From Janthinobacterium lividum (GTDB lineage Bacteria; Pseudomonadota; Gammaproteobacteria; Burkholderiales; Burkholderiaceae_D), in contig NZ_CP139976.1 in assembly GCF_034424625.1 (NCBI RefSeq), positions 186,001 to 250,000 on the forward strand: a DNA stretch of 64,000 bases, given 5' to 3'. Positions 43,262-52,199 of the stretch are shown here, one piece after another (the first letter of the stretch is position 1; each line of letters opens with the position of its first letter). A program made the position numbers and the translations under genes. Under the pieces are notes generated by a model, which saw nothing but the letters and a program-made list of their open reading frames with translations, searched no databases and was not told the origin of the DNA.

Positions 43262-44923
43262 CTACTTGGCGGGGGCCGTAAACGGTGCGCGCACGGTAAC
43301 GCGGGGGCTTTCATTGCCGAGGCGGTCCACGGCGCTGACCACTACCGCATTGACTTTACCAATGGCATCGTCGACCAGGGTCAGCTCGCCTTGCACGCCC
43401 GTGACCACGGTAAAGCGCCAGTCTTCGCCGTAGCGGGCCCAGACCGCGTACTGCGCCACGGCTTTGCCGCCGCCCGCCGTCAATTTGATGTTCAGGCTGG
43501 TGGAATCGCGGCGCAAGGCCAGCACGGGCGTACCCGGTGCTTCCTTGCCCAGCCATGGCGTAGCGGGAATCAGGGCAGGGCTTTGATATACGGTCGCCTT
43601 GAGTTGCTCGCTGACACCCTTGCGGTTCTGCATCAGGGGCACCATGCTGAAATGCACTTGTCCATTCGCGCCGGGGCGCGTGCGCGTCACTTCGATCTGC
43701 TTGATGATCTCTTGCGGCGTGAAGGACTTGGCGGAATTGTCGATGCGGCTCGTGTATAAACCGGGCCACACGTGGCGGCCATACGGATTTTGCGCCAACC
43801 AGTAGTCGAGCAGCACGCCAAACGCTTGCGGCGCCTGCGCCACGGGCCAATACAACTGCGGCGACAGGTAATCGAGCCAGCCCTTGGCCAGCCACAGTTC
43901 CGCATCCGCATACAATTTATCGTACTGGCTGAAGCCGACGATGCCGGCCGGGCGGCGGTCGGGACGGCCGATGCCGAACGGGCTGATGCCGAAGCGCACC
44001 CAGCTCTTTTCGCGGTGGATGCCTGTATATAAGGCTTCGATCAGCTGGTTGACATTCTGGCGGCGCCAGGAAGGGCGGTCCAGCTGGCCACCGGCCAGCA
44101 AATATTGCTGCCAGGAAGGCTCATCGGGGAACGGCAGTTCACGCTTGGCGCCGCCATTGCCCGCATCCAGCGCGGCCGTCTCGGCGCCCGCACCGGCGCC
44201 AGGCGCATCGATCGGATACGGATAAAAGTAATCGTCGATATGCACGCCGTCGATATCGTAGCGGCGCACCACGTCCAGCACCACGTCCGTCGTGTGCCTG
44301 GAGGCGGCGGCATCGCCCGGGTCCATCCACAGGTAGCGGCCGTATTGCTTGACGGACGCCGGGTTGGTGGAAGCGAAACTGTCGCGTGCCAGCGGCGACT
44401 TGGCCGTCGCGTGACGGGCACGGTAGGGGTTAAACCAGGCGTGCAATTCCAGGCCGCGCGCATGCGCCTGCGCCACCCAGAAGGCCAGCGGGTCATACAT
44501 CGGCAACGGCGGCTGGCCTTGCTTGCCGGTCAGGTATTCGGACCAAGGCTCCAGTTGCGATGGGTAAATCGTGTCGGCGCTGGGCCGCACCTGCAGCACA
44601 ATCGCGTTCAAATTCAAGGACTTGGCGCGGTCGAGAATGGCCAGCGCTTCCGCTTGCTGCTTGGCGACCGGCAAATTGCTGCGGCTGGGCCAGTCGATAT
44701 TGGCGACCGTCGAGACCCAGGCGGCGCGGAACTCGCGCGGCGCCGGCGGCGGCACTTCGCCCGTGATGTGCTGCACGGGCGGCACGGCCGGCAAACCCGC
44801 TTCGCCTGGCGTCACTGCGGAGGGCAGCCTGGTACTGGTACAACTGCTGAGCAATGTGGCGGCGGCCAGCGCGGCCAGTACGCCGGCGCTGGCGCCCAGG
44901 CGTTTTTTGAAAGTAGACAACAA
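43262..44923 (-). CDS. Glycoside hydrolase-like lipoprotein, DUF187/GHL10 (DigH-like)
   Basis: A 553-residue lipoprotein (lipobox LLSSC, C28). The GHL10 domain starts near residue 60 (REFRAAWVSTVANIDWPSRSNL, LNAIVLQVRPSADTIYPSQLEPWSEYLTG, LELHAWFNPYRA, YDIDGVHIDDYFYPYPI). The homologous E. coli DigH (YddW) cleaves peptide-free murein glycan strands. The start codon is TTG at 44923 (a second TTG follows at once), with AAGGA 6 bases upstream. It probably acts in the periplasm on strands denuded by amidases such as the neighbouring AmiD. Confidence 0.87.
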   Translation of the reverse strand: MLSTFKKRLGASAGVLAALAAATLLSSCTSTRLPSAVTPGEAGLPAVPPVQHITGEVPPPAPREFRAAWVSTVANIDWPSRSNLPVAKQQAEALAILDRAKSLNLNAIVLQVRPSADTIYPSQLEPWSEYLTGKQGQPPLPMYDPLAFWVAQAHARGLELHAWFNPYRARHATAKSPLARDSFASTNPASVKQYGRYLWMDPGDAAASRHTTDVVLDVVRRYDIDGVHIDDYFYPYPIDAPGAGAGAETAALDAGNGGAKRELPFPDEPSWQQYLLAGGQLDRPSWRRQNVNQLIEALYTGIHREKSWVRFGISPFGIGRPDRRPAGIVGFSQYDKLYADAELWLAKGWLDYLSPQLYWPVAQAPQAFGVLLDYWLAQNPYGRHVWPGLYTSRIDNSAKSFTPQEIIKQIEVTRTRPGANGQVHFSMVPLMQNRKGVSEQLKATVYQSPALIPATPWLGKEAPGTPVLALRRDSTSLNIKLTAGGGKAVAQYAVWARYGEDWRFTVVTGVQGELTLVDDAIGKVNAVVVSAVDRLGNESPRVTVRAPFTAPAK

Positions 44924-45014
44924 AACAATTCCTTGCAGTGGTGAAGCGCAGGTCTATCGGTGCGGGCATTTTACTGTGCGCCCGCCATCCATGCGGGCGC
45001 ACGGTTCAAAAGAA

Positions 45015-46325
45015 TCAGGCTTCGGCCTTCTTGCCGAATTCGGGATCGATCTTGACCAGCGCGGCCATGATGAAAGCGGGAATGGTAGCGATGCAAACCC
45101 AGATGAAGAAATGCTGGTAACCGAGCATTTGCTGGATCCAGCCGCTGGCCATGCCCGGCAGCATCATGCCCAGGGCCATGAAGCCCGTGCAGATGGCGTA
45201 ATGGGCCGTTTTATGGGCGCCATCGGACACCATGATCATGTACAACATATACGAAGCGAAACCGAAGCCATAGCCAAATTGCTCCAGGGCGATGCCACTG
45301 GCAATCACATAGATGCTGCTGGGCAAAGCGGTGGCCAGATAGACAAACACCAGGTCGGGCAAGTGGACGGACAGCACCATAATCCACAGGCAACGTTTCA
45401 AGCCGAAGCGGGAAATGATGAATCCTCCCAGCAAGCCGCCCAAGGTCAGGGCGATGACGCCGATGGTGCCGTAGACGAGGCCTACCTGTTCCGTGCTGAG
45501 GCCCAGGCCGCCCTTGGCAACGGGGTCGAGCAGGAAGGGCGCGGCCAATTTGAGCAGTTGCGCTTCGCCGAGGCGGAACAGCAGCAAGAAGCCCAGGATG
45601 ACGAGAATATCCTTCTTCTTGAAAAAGGAGGCAAAGGTGGCGACAAACTCTTGCAGAGGAGAAATACCGGCGCCCTGGATGCTGGGGCGGTCATCCTGCG
45701 GTTTCGGCAAGACAAAATAGTGGTACAGGAAGAGGGCGATGAACAGGCCAGATAAAATGGCAAACACGACGGACCAGGCCAGCTGCACATTGCCCGTCGC
45801 ATGCGTCAGATAGCCAGCCAGATACACGAGGCCGCCCTGGCCGGCGATCATCGCCAGGCGGTAAAACGTGCTGCGCACGCCGACAAAGGCCGCCTGCTGG
45901 TGTTCTTCCAGGCCCAGCATATAAAAACCGTCGGCGGCAATATCATGCGTGGCGGAACTGAAGGCCATCAGCCAGAAGATGGCCAGACTGATCTGGAAAA
46001 AGTGCGGCAGCGACGTCGTCAGGGCCACCAGCGCCAGCGCGGCGCCGATCACCAGCTGCAAGCCGACGATCCAGAAGCGCTTGGTGCGGTACATGTCGAT
46101 AAAGGGCGACCACAGGGGCTTGATGACCCACGGCAAGTACAGCCAGCTCGTATACAGCGCGATATCCGTATTGGAAAAACCGTAGTTCTTGTACATGATC
46201 ACGGAGAGTGTCATGACCACTACATAGGGGATGCCCTGGCCAAAATACAGGGAAGGGATCCACAGCCACGGCTTATTTGACGGCTTATTTGCGCGCGCCG
46301 GGACGGTTTGTTTCACTAGCTCCAT
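45015..46325 (-). CDS. ampG: Major facilitator transporter, AmpG-like muropeptide permease
   Basis: A 436-residue protein with about 12 membrane spans. The AmpG-like start is visible (LWIPSLYFGQGIPYVVVMTLSVIMYKNYGFSNTDIALYTSWLYLPWVIKPLWSPFID), as is SSATHDIAADGFYMLG. AmpG brings GlcNAc-anhydroMurNAc (peptides) from the periplasm into the cytoplasm. Location between murQ and a murein hydrolase supports this over other MFS roles. Substrate range (with or without peptide) cannot be seen. Confidence 0.88.
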   Translation of the reverse strand: MELVKQTVPARANKPSNKPWLWIPSLYFGQGIPYVVVMTLSVIMYKNYGFSNTDIALYTSWLYLPWVIKPLWSPFIDMYRTKRFWIVGLQLVIGAALALVALTTSLPHFFQISLAIFWLMAFSSATHDIAADGFYMLGLEEHQQAAFVGVRSTFYRLAMIAGQGGLVYLAGYLTHATGNVQLAWSVVFAILSGLFIALFLYHYFVLPKPQDDRPSIQGAGISPLQEFVATFASFFKKKDILVILGFLLLFRLGEAQLLKLAAPFLLDPVAKGGLGLSTEQVGLVYGTIGVIALTLGGLLGGFIISRFGLKRCLWIMVLSVHLPDLVFVYLATALPSSIYVIASGIALEQFGYGFGFASYMLYMIMVSDGAHKTAHYAICTGFMALGMMLPGMASGWIQQMLGYQHFFIWVCIATIPAFIMAALVKIDPEFGKKAEA

Positions 46326-46370
46326 ACATCCTTCGTTGTCTCCCAGACAGAAGAATGCCGCGCCATCGGA

Positions 46371-47252
46371 TCACGCCGCCAGTGCCGCCCGCACACTGCC
46401 GTCCGCGCCGGCCAACAATGCCTGTGCCTGGTTTGTGTTGATTTTTTTGATCAAGGCAACAATCGCCACCTTGACGTGATAGTGGCATTGCTCCAGCACG
46501 GTCCTGGCCTGCACTTCGCTGGCGCCGGTGGCGTGCATGGTGAGACGCACCGCCCGCCAGATCAGCTTGGCGTTGGTCGGCTTCAAGTCTACCATCAAGT
46601 TTCCGTAAGTTTTATGCAAACCGACCATCAGCGCGCTGGAAATCGTGTTCAGGGTGATTTTTTGCGCCGTGCCCGCTTTCAGGCGGGTGCTGCCGGAAAT
46701 GACTTCCGTGCCCGTGTCGAGCACGATGCCGCATTGCGCCTCGTGCGCCACGGGCGCATCCACATTGTTGGCGATGCCTATCGTCAAAGCGCCCGCCTTG
46801 CGCGCGGCCAGCAGGGCGCCCAGCACATACGGCGTGGCGCCGGAGGCGGCCAGCAGGATCACCACGTCATTGTCTTGCGGCTGCAGGGACAGCAAGTCCG
46901 CCTCGCCTTGCTGTAAATCATCTTCCGCCCCTTCGACAGCCGTGAACATGGCGCCCGCACCGCCGGCCAGGATGGCGACGGCCCGCTCGGGCGGCCACGA
47001 AAACGTGGGATTGAGTTCGACACTGTCGAGTACGCCCAGGCGGCCCGACGTGCCCGCGCCCACGTACAGCAGGCGGCCGCCGGCAGCGATGCGGGGCAGG
47101 GCGGCCGTGATGGCCGCAGCGATGTCGGGCGACGCCAGCCGCACGGCCTCGACGGCCCAGAACTGGTCATCGACCAGCGCCGCCACCAGTTGCTCCACCG
47201 GATACAGGTCCAGATCCGGATGCCGCCGGCTCGGAGTTTCAGTTTTCAACAT
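46371..47252 (-). CDS. murQ: N-acetylmuramic acid 6-phosphate etherase
   Basis: A 293-residue SIS-domain enzyme that splits the lactyl ether of MurNAc-6-phosphate to give GlcNAc-6-phosphate and D-lactate. Conserved blocks are LLYVGAGTSGRLGVLDSVELNPTFSW, VVILLAASGATPYVLGAL, EVISGSTRLKAGTAQKITLNTISS and DLKPTNAKL. The ATG at 47252 is the first credible start. It is the first gene of the five-gene minus-strand array murQ-ampG-digH-kinase-amiD, whose intergenic gaps are 30-94 bases. Confidence 0.94.
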   Translation of the reverse strand: MLKTETPSRRHPDLDLYPVEQLVAALVDDQFWAVEAVRLASPDIAAAITAALPRIAAGGRLLYVGAGTSGRLGVLDSVELNPTFSWPPERAVAILAGGAGAMFTAVEGAEDDLQQGEADLLSLQPQDNDVVILLAASGATPYVLGALLAARKAGALTIGIANNVDAPVAHEAQCGIVLDTGTEVISGSTRLKAGTAQKITLNTISSALMVGLHKTYGNLMVDLKPTNAKLIWRAVRLTMHATGASEVQARTVLEQCHYHVKVAIVALIKKINTNQAQALLAGADGSVRAALAA

Positions 47253-47262
47253 GATTTCAGAA

Positions 47263-47312
47263 CATGGTTGACCGTGAAACCAGTTTAATACCAACGAGCG
47301 GGATCAACCATG
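47263..47312. promoter_or_regulatory. Inverted repeat upstream of murQ
   Basis: CATGGTTGA (47263-47271) and TCAACCATG (47304-47312) are exact inverted copies 32 bases apart, starting 11 bases upstream of the murQ ATG. They could be two half-sites for a repressor or a leader hairpin. The regulator is unknown. The GntR protein at 49775-50515 is one candidate. Confidence 0.4.
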
Positions 47313-47443
47313 AAAGGATGGCGGGCGGGCATAACGGGAGTTTATGGCTGGCGCAGGAACGTGATGATGTCCTTACTTGTACTTCGATACGCTCCCGTTT
47401 GTGTCTATACTTGGGTTCGACGCCAACATCCACGACACGCCCC

Positions 47444-48502
47444 ATGATCGCTCGCCAATTGCTGTTCCTGTTTAGCGCCCTTGGCGCCATCAACGGCATT
47501 TTCCTGGCCGTCTATTTTTTCAGCCGCCGGCCCCGCTGCCTGGCCGACTGCATGCTGGGGGCATTGCTGCTTGCCGTCGGGGTGCGCACCGCCAAGTCCG
47601 CTTTCCTCTACTTCAACCCGGCGATCGCAATCGAATTCCGCCAGTTGGGCCTGTCGGCTTGCCTGCTGATCGGTCCCTTGACCTATCTCTATGTGCGCTC
47701 TTTCTTGGCCGGGCTCGCGCAATTGCCTGCTGGACAACAATGGCGTTGGCACCTGGGCTTGTCCTTCCTGCTGATCGGCATTGGCGTTGCCTTTCCGTAT
47801 TCCGCGTATCGTTCTGTATGGAACCAGTCGAGCCATGCCATTCATGTGTTCTGGCTATGCTACCTGCTGGCAACCGCCAGGCTGCTGTGGCAAAGCCGCC
47901 GCGCATGGTGGAACGAGGGACAGCGGATGGCGACCAGCAGCGTGCTCCTGCTGAGCGTCTTTGCAGGCAGCTGCGTCATGCTGGCGGCGTACGCGAGCAC
48001 GCCGTTCACGTCCTATATCGTTGGCGCCTTGTCATTCACCTTCTCGCTGCATGTGGCGGTGATGGTCTTTCTGCTGAGAAAGGAAGGCTTGACACCATCC
48101 GAGCCCAAGCAGAAGTACCAGAATAACCGCCTGGCGCACGAAGATACGCTGGCCGTGCTTGCCGCGCTGGAACAACAGATGAGCGGACAGAAATCCTATC
48201 TGAATCCGAATCTGACCCTGGCCCAACTCGCCAAGCGGGCGGGATGCACGCAGGCGCAGGTGTCGCAGGTACTGAATGACAAGCTGGGCAAGAGCTTCAC
48301 GACCTACGTCAACGAATACCGTATCGCCGAAGCGAAACAGGTATTGACCGACGAGCCGCAATGGAACATGGATACCGTCGCCGAGCGCTGCGGGTTCAAT
48401 TCCAGTTCCACCTTCTACTCGACCTTCAAGAAAGTGGCTGGACAGACGCCCGCCAGCTTCCGGGCTCAATCCAGCCCGGCGGCCAGGGCCATTTCCGCAT
48501 GA
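47444..48502 (+). CDS. Membrane-anchored AraC-family regulator
   Basis: A 352-residue protein. The first 210 or so residues hold about seven hydrophobic segments (LLFLFSALGAINGIFLAVYFF, LGLSACLLIGPLTYLYVRSFLAGL, VLLLSVFAGSCVMLAAYA, YIVGALSFTFSLHVAVMVFLL). The C-terminal 110 residues form an AraC-type double helix-turn-helix (LTLAQLAKRAGCTQAQVSQVLNDKLGKSFTTYVNEYRIAEAKQVL, DTVAERCGFNSSSTFYSTFKKVAGQTPASFR). It probably senses something at the membrane and controls the following DJ-1-like gene (inference from position). The start is the ATG at 47444. Confidence 0.88.
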   Translation: MIARQLLFLFSALGAINGIFLAVYFFSRRPRCLADCMLGALLLAVGVRTAKSAFLYFNPAIAIEFRQLGLSACLLIGPLTYLYVRSFLAGLAQLPAGQQWRWHLGLSFLLIGIGVAFPYSAYRSVWNQSSHAIHVFWLCYLLATARLLWQSRRAWWNEGQRMATSSVLLLSVFAGSCVMLAAYASTPFTSYIVGALSFTFSLHVAVMVFLLRKEGLTPSEPKQKYQNNRLAHEDTLAVLAALEQQMSGQKSYLNPNLTLAQLAKRAGCTQAQVSQVLNDKLGKSFTTYVNEYRIAEAKQVLTDEPQWNMDTVAERCGFNSSSTFYSTFKKVAGQTPASFRAQSSPAARAISA

Positions 48503-48644
48503 AAGCACTCCGGAATCGCCATTTCGGAGTCTGAAATCGTGTTTGGCGACATCCATTCCCCTGCACTTCGATAAATTATCGAGCACCAGCGATCTGAAAT
48601 AGTCGTTGCTCCGATAAACGCAGTTCTATATGCAGGGTACATCC

Positions 48645-49772
48645 ATGATTCAGTTTTTATTGCGAACGATACTCGCCTGTTGCTTCCTGAGCATCACCGC
48701 CGTCGGCACCGCCGCAGACCAGGACGAAAATGCCATCCGTGAAACCGTGCGCTTGTATATGCATGGCACCAGCTTTAACGTACAAAGCGAGATCAACCAG
48801 GCCTTCCATGCAAGTTCCCGCCTTTACCTGGACGGCAAAAACGATGCGGAATGGGAGTTGAGCGGTCCGGAATACGCCAAACTCTTTTCCCAGGAGAAAA
48901 CAGGGCAATTCAACGGGCGCCACGGGCGGCTGATCAAGGTGGATGTGAGCGGCAAGGTGGCCACCGCCAAGGCCGAGATCCACATTCCTGAACAAGGGGT
49001 CCGCTATGTGGATGTCTTTCTGTTGAAAAAGATCGCCGGCAACTGGAAAATCGTCAGCAAGTCGGCCCATCGCGAGCCAGCAGCCCCGCGCCACGCACGC
49101 AAGGTGCTGCTGGTGGTGTCGAATGTGCATCAATATCCAGGCACAAAGGTTAACGCTGGCAATAATTTTCCGGAGATCGCGTATACCTATGATGTCTTTC
49201 GCAAAGCGGGGTACGCCGTCGACTTCGTCAGTCCCGAGGGGGGCGCCATTCCTCTGGAAATGATCGTCACGTCGGACGAGCTGCTCAAGAAACACCTGTA
49301 CGACAGTGATTTCATGTGGGCACTGGCCCATACCAAGCCCGTCTCCGAGGTCAGGGCGGACGAGTATGCGGGCATGGCTTTCGTCGGCGGCGGCGCGGCC
49401 ATCGTCGGCATCCCGGACAACAAGCCGCTGCAGGACATCGCCTTGCGTATCTACGAACAACAGGGTGGGGTGATCGCGGCCATCTGCCATGGCACCGAGG
49501 GCATCAAGAACCTGAAGCTGCGTGACGGTACTTTCCTGATCCAGGGCAAGGTGCTCACCTCGTTCCCCGATGCGTTTCTCAACAAGGAATCGCCGGTCTA
49601 CAAGGCCTATCCTTTTTCGGCAGAAGCGAGCATCAAGCGCCATGGCGGCATATTCAGGCACGGCGCCAACGGCAAGAGCCACGTCGAGGTCGATGGCCGA
49701 CTGGTGACCGGCATGAGCTGGGAAGCGTCCGTCGGCGTGGCGGAATCCATGATCCGCCTGATCGAGCAGTAA
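48645..49772 (+). CDS. Exported NTF2-like / DJ-1/PfpI fusion protein
   Basis: A 375-residue protein. Residues 1-23 are a signal peptide (LLRTILACCFLSITAVGTA). Residues about 27-148 form an NTF2-like (lumazine-binding/SnoaL type) domain (ENAIRETVRLYMHGTSFNVQSEINQAF, YVDVFLLKKIAGNWKIVSK). Residues about 153-375 form a DJ-1/PfpI class I amidotransferase-like domain with nucleophile C281 in VIAAICHGTEGI. The enzyme activity is unknown; glyoxalase, chaperone or protease-like roles occur in the family. The start at 48645 is preferred over 48630 because it has GGG at the right distance. Confidence 0.85.
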   Translation: MIQFLLRTILACCFLSITAVGTAADQDENAIRETVRLYMHGTSFNVQSEINQAFHASSRLYLDGKNDAEWELSGPEYAKLFSQEKTGQFNGRHGRLIKVDVSGKVATAKAEIHIPEQGVRYVDVFLLKKIAGNWKIVSKSAHREPAAPRHARKVLLVVSNVHQYPGTKVNAGNNFPEIAYTYDVFRKAGYAVDFVSPEGGAIPLEMIVTSDELLKKHLYDSDFMWALAHTKPVSEVRADEYAGMAFVGGGAAIVGIPDNKPLQDIALRIYEQQGGVIAAICHGTEGIKNLKLRDGTFLIQGKVLTSFPDAFLNKESPVYKAYPFSAEASIKRHGGIFRHGANGKSHVEVDGRLVTGMSWEASVGVAESMIRLIEQ

Positions 49773-49774
49773 AT

Positions 49775-50515
49775 CTACGGAGCGCGGCGCATTTCCGCCA
49801 CAAAATCGTAATGATCGCTGCGGCAATACGAATGCGTGAGTTCCACCGCTTCGCCCGACTCCAGGTAAGCGATGCGCGTAATGAACAGCACGGCCTGGCC
49901 ATCGGGGATGCCCAATTGCTTGGCAAGCACGTCCGTCGCATTCATGGCGCGGATGTGCTGCAAGGCGCGCACGGGGGCCTTCTTGATGCTGCTCAAGTAT
50001 TCATACAGCGAGTCACCCATCGCCTCAGGCTCCGGCACCACGCTGAACGGCAAGACGCTCACTTCATATGCCATCACGACGTCATCGGCCAGGCGCAGGC
50101 GCTCCAGGCGCGCCACTTTCGTGTTCTGCGCCAGGCCCAGGCTCAGCTGTTCATCGCTGCTGGCGATGACGACTTCGCGCTTGAGCCAGCGCGAGCCGGG
50201 GCGGTAGCCGCGCTGCTGCAGCTGCTCGGAAAAGCTCGACAGGTTCGACAGTGGCTGCTCGATGCGCGGGGCAATATAGTTGCCCGAACCGCGGCGGCGC
50301 ACGACGAGGCCTTGCTCGACGAGCTGGTCGATGGCCTTGCGGGCAGTCACGCGCGATACGTCGAGCAGTTCGGACAGGGTACGTTCGGATGGCAGGGCCT
50401 GGTCTACCTGGTAGCGGCCGTTGCGTACGTCATCGCTCAGCTTGCGGGCGATCTGCATATATAAAGGCGAATTGTCATTTAAATCGACCTTGAGTTCTAC
50501 GCTGGTCTGGCTCAT
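49775..50515 (-). CDS. GntR-family regulator with UTRA domain (NagR/NagQ-like)
   Basis: A 246-residue regulator. The N-terminal winged helix is clear (PLYMQIARKLSDDVRNGRYQVDQALPSERTLSELLDVSRVTARKAIDQLVEQGLVVRRRGSGNYIA). The C-terminal UTRA ligand domain follows (LSNLSSFSEQLQQRGYRPGSRWLKREVV, RLADDVVMAYEVSVLP). HutC/NagR-type relatives respond to amino-sugar phosphates such as GlcNAc-6-phosphate, the product of MurQ. AAGGAG precedes the ATG. It is convergent with the DJ-1 fusion and divergent from the serine hydrolase gene. Confidence 0.9.
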   Translation of the reverse strand: MSQTSVELKVDLNDNSPLYMQIARKLSDDVRNGRYQVDQALPSERTLSELLDVSRVTARKAIDQLVEQGLVVRRRGSGNYIAPRIEQPLSNLSSFSEQLQQRGYRPGSRWLKREVVIASSDEQLSLGLAQNTKVARLERLRLADDVVMAYEVSVLPFSVVPEPEAMGDSLYEYLSSIKKAPVRALQHIRAMNATDVLAKQLGIPDGQAVLFITRIAYLESGEAVELTHSYCRSDHYDFVAEMRRAP

Positions 50516-50741
50516 ACAGTTCTCCTTGTCCTCCTAGTGTAATAGCGATGGCGCCTGCGCGTAGCCCGTCCACCCATGAATAAATGGAAAATGACCATAA
50601 ATAACGGTTATACACTTAAAAAAACAATGTTTTACCGTACGTATAGCTTTGCATTATAGATAAATAAGCAATTTTCATTAGCGCAGTAAACCATCGCGCC
50701 CTATGCTGGTGGCGCCTCCACCACACCGCGAAACAGGGAAC
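50516..50741. promoter_or_regulatory. AT-rich divergent promoter region
   Basis: This 226-base gap between the GntR and serine hydrolase genes is strikingly AT-rich from about 50576 to 50690. It holds several TATA-like strings, such as TATACA and TATAGA. No confident -35/-10 pair or operator was found. Confidence 0.45.
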
Positions 50742-52079
50742 ATGCACAATAAAATGACGGGTTTACTGGGCTTGTTGCTGCTGGGTACGACGTGGACGGC
50801 GCTGGCCGCCCCGCCCGGTAGCGGCAAGGATCAGCAGCGCGCGCTCGATGCCACGTTGGCCGCCATCGTCGATGATGCGGCCCACCCGCTGGCCAGCCTG
50901 TCCGTGCTGGCCATCCGCCACGGCAAGGTGTCGTATCAACAACAATTTGGCTACCGGCGTATCGACGCCACGCCGACAGAGAACTTGCCCGTGACGCCAG
51001 CCACCCTGTTCCGCATCGCTTCCGTCTCGAAGATGATGACTACCCTGGGCCTGATGCGGCTGGTCGAGCAGGGCAAGCTGAGCCTGGACCAGGACGTGGG
51101 CATCTATCTGGGTTTCTCCCTGCGCAACCCGCATTTCCCCCAGCAACCGTTGACCTTGCGCAGCCTGCTCAGCCACACTTCCTCGCTGCGCGATGCGGGC
51201 GGCTATGCCTGGGGGCCCGAACGCAGCTTGCGCGACGTATTTACGGCCGGCACCGATACGATGTGGGATGCGGCCGCGGCGCCGGGCCGCCATTTCACGT
51301 ATGCCAACCTGAACTGGGGCGTGATCGGCACCGTGATGGAAAAAGTCACGGGCGAGCGCTTCGACTTGCTGATGCGGCGCCTGCTGCTCGATCCCCTCGA
51401 TGTGCGCGGCGGCTACAATCCGGCCGCCTTCCCGACGGAGGATGTGGCAAACACGGCTACCCTGTACCGCAAGCGCACGCTCGACACGGAGATCTGGCAG
51501 CCACACGGCCCCTGGATCGCGCAAGCCGATGATTTTTACCAACGCCCACCGGCCGCGCCAGCCGGCCTCGAACGGTATGTGATCGGCAGCAATGCCACCG
51601 TCTTCAGCCCCACGGGCGGCTTGCGCATCTCTGCTGCGGGCTTGGGCACGGTGATGCAGATGCTGCTCGACGGCGGGCGCTATCAGGGAAAACAACTATT
51701 GCAGCCGGCCAGCATCGCGCTGATGTTTGGCCGCCAATGGCAGCTGGCGCCGGACGGACGCAATGGCGACAGCGAACGGGGCCTGTACCACGCCTGGGGC
51801 CTGGGCAACCAGCAATTCGATGCGGTGGCAGGGCAGGGCAACCGCCTGGTCGAGGGTGCCAGCTTCACGGCCGTGGGCCACTTGGGCGACGCGTATGGCC
51901 TGGTCTCTGCCTTCGTGCTCGATTTCAAGAACAGGAACGGCATGGTGATGCTGGTGGGCGGCACGGGCAGCGATCCCGAACACTATCCTGGCACGTATTC
52001 CGCCATGGGGCGCAACGAGGAATTGATACTCACCGCGCTATACCGTGGTGCGATTGACAACAATCCATCCTTGCATTGA
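50742..52079 (+). CDS. Serine hydrolase, class C beta-lactamase/penicillin-binding-protein fold
   Basis: A 445-residue exported protein with a signal peptide (residues 1-22, ending LAA). The active-site tetrad is S94-V-S-K97 (RIASVSKMMTTLGL), and the second motif Y-A-N is in HFTYANLNWGVIGTVMEKVTG. GHLGDAYGL may supply the third. Such proteins include D-Ala-D-Ala carboxypeptidases, D-aminopeptidases and esterases. The adjacent DadA-like gene makes a D-amino-acid-releasing role plausible. AGGGAA precedes the ATG at 50742. Confidence 0.86.
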   Translation: MHNKMTGLLGLLLLGTTWTALAAPPGSGKDQQRALDATLAAIVDDAAHPLASLSVLAIRHGKVSYQQQFGYRRIDATPTENLPVTPATLFRIASVSKMMTTLGLMRLVEQGKLSLDQDVGIYLGFSLRNPHFPQQPLTLRSLLSHTSSLRDAGGYAWGPERSLRDVFTAGTDTMWDAAAAPGRHFTYANLNWGVIGTVMEKVTGERFDLLMRRLLLDPLDVRGGYNPAAFPTEDVANTATLYRKRTLDTEIWQPHGPWIAQADDFYQRPPAAPAGLERYVIGSNATVFSPTGGLRISAAGLGTVMQMLLDGGRYQGKQLLQPASIALMFGRQWQLAPDGRNGDSERGLYHAWGLGNQQFDAVAGQGNRLVEGASFTAVGHLGDAYGLVSAFVLDFKNRNGMVMLVGGTGSDPEHYPGTYSAMGRNEELILTALYRGAIDNNPSLH

Positions 52080-52199
52080 AATGGTGCATTCCTGAAAGTT
52101 ATGGCTGCACCATGATGTTTCATTGGCTGCGCCGACGGCCAGCCTCTAAGCTCTTCCCGAATGCTTCCGCACCATGGGAGCGCAACGCAGCGAGGCAAC

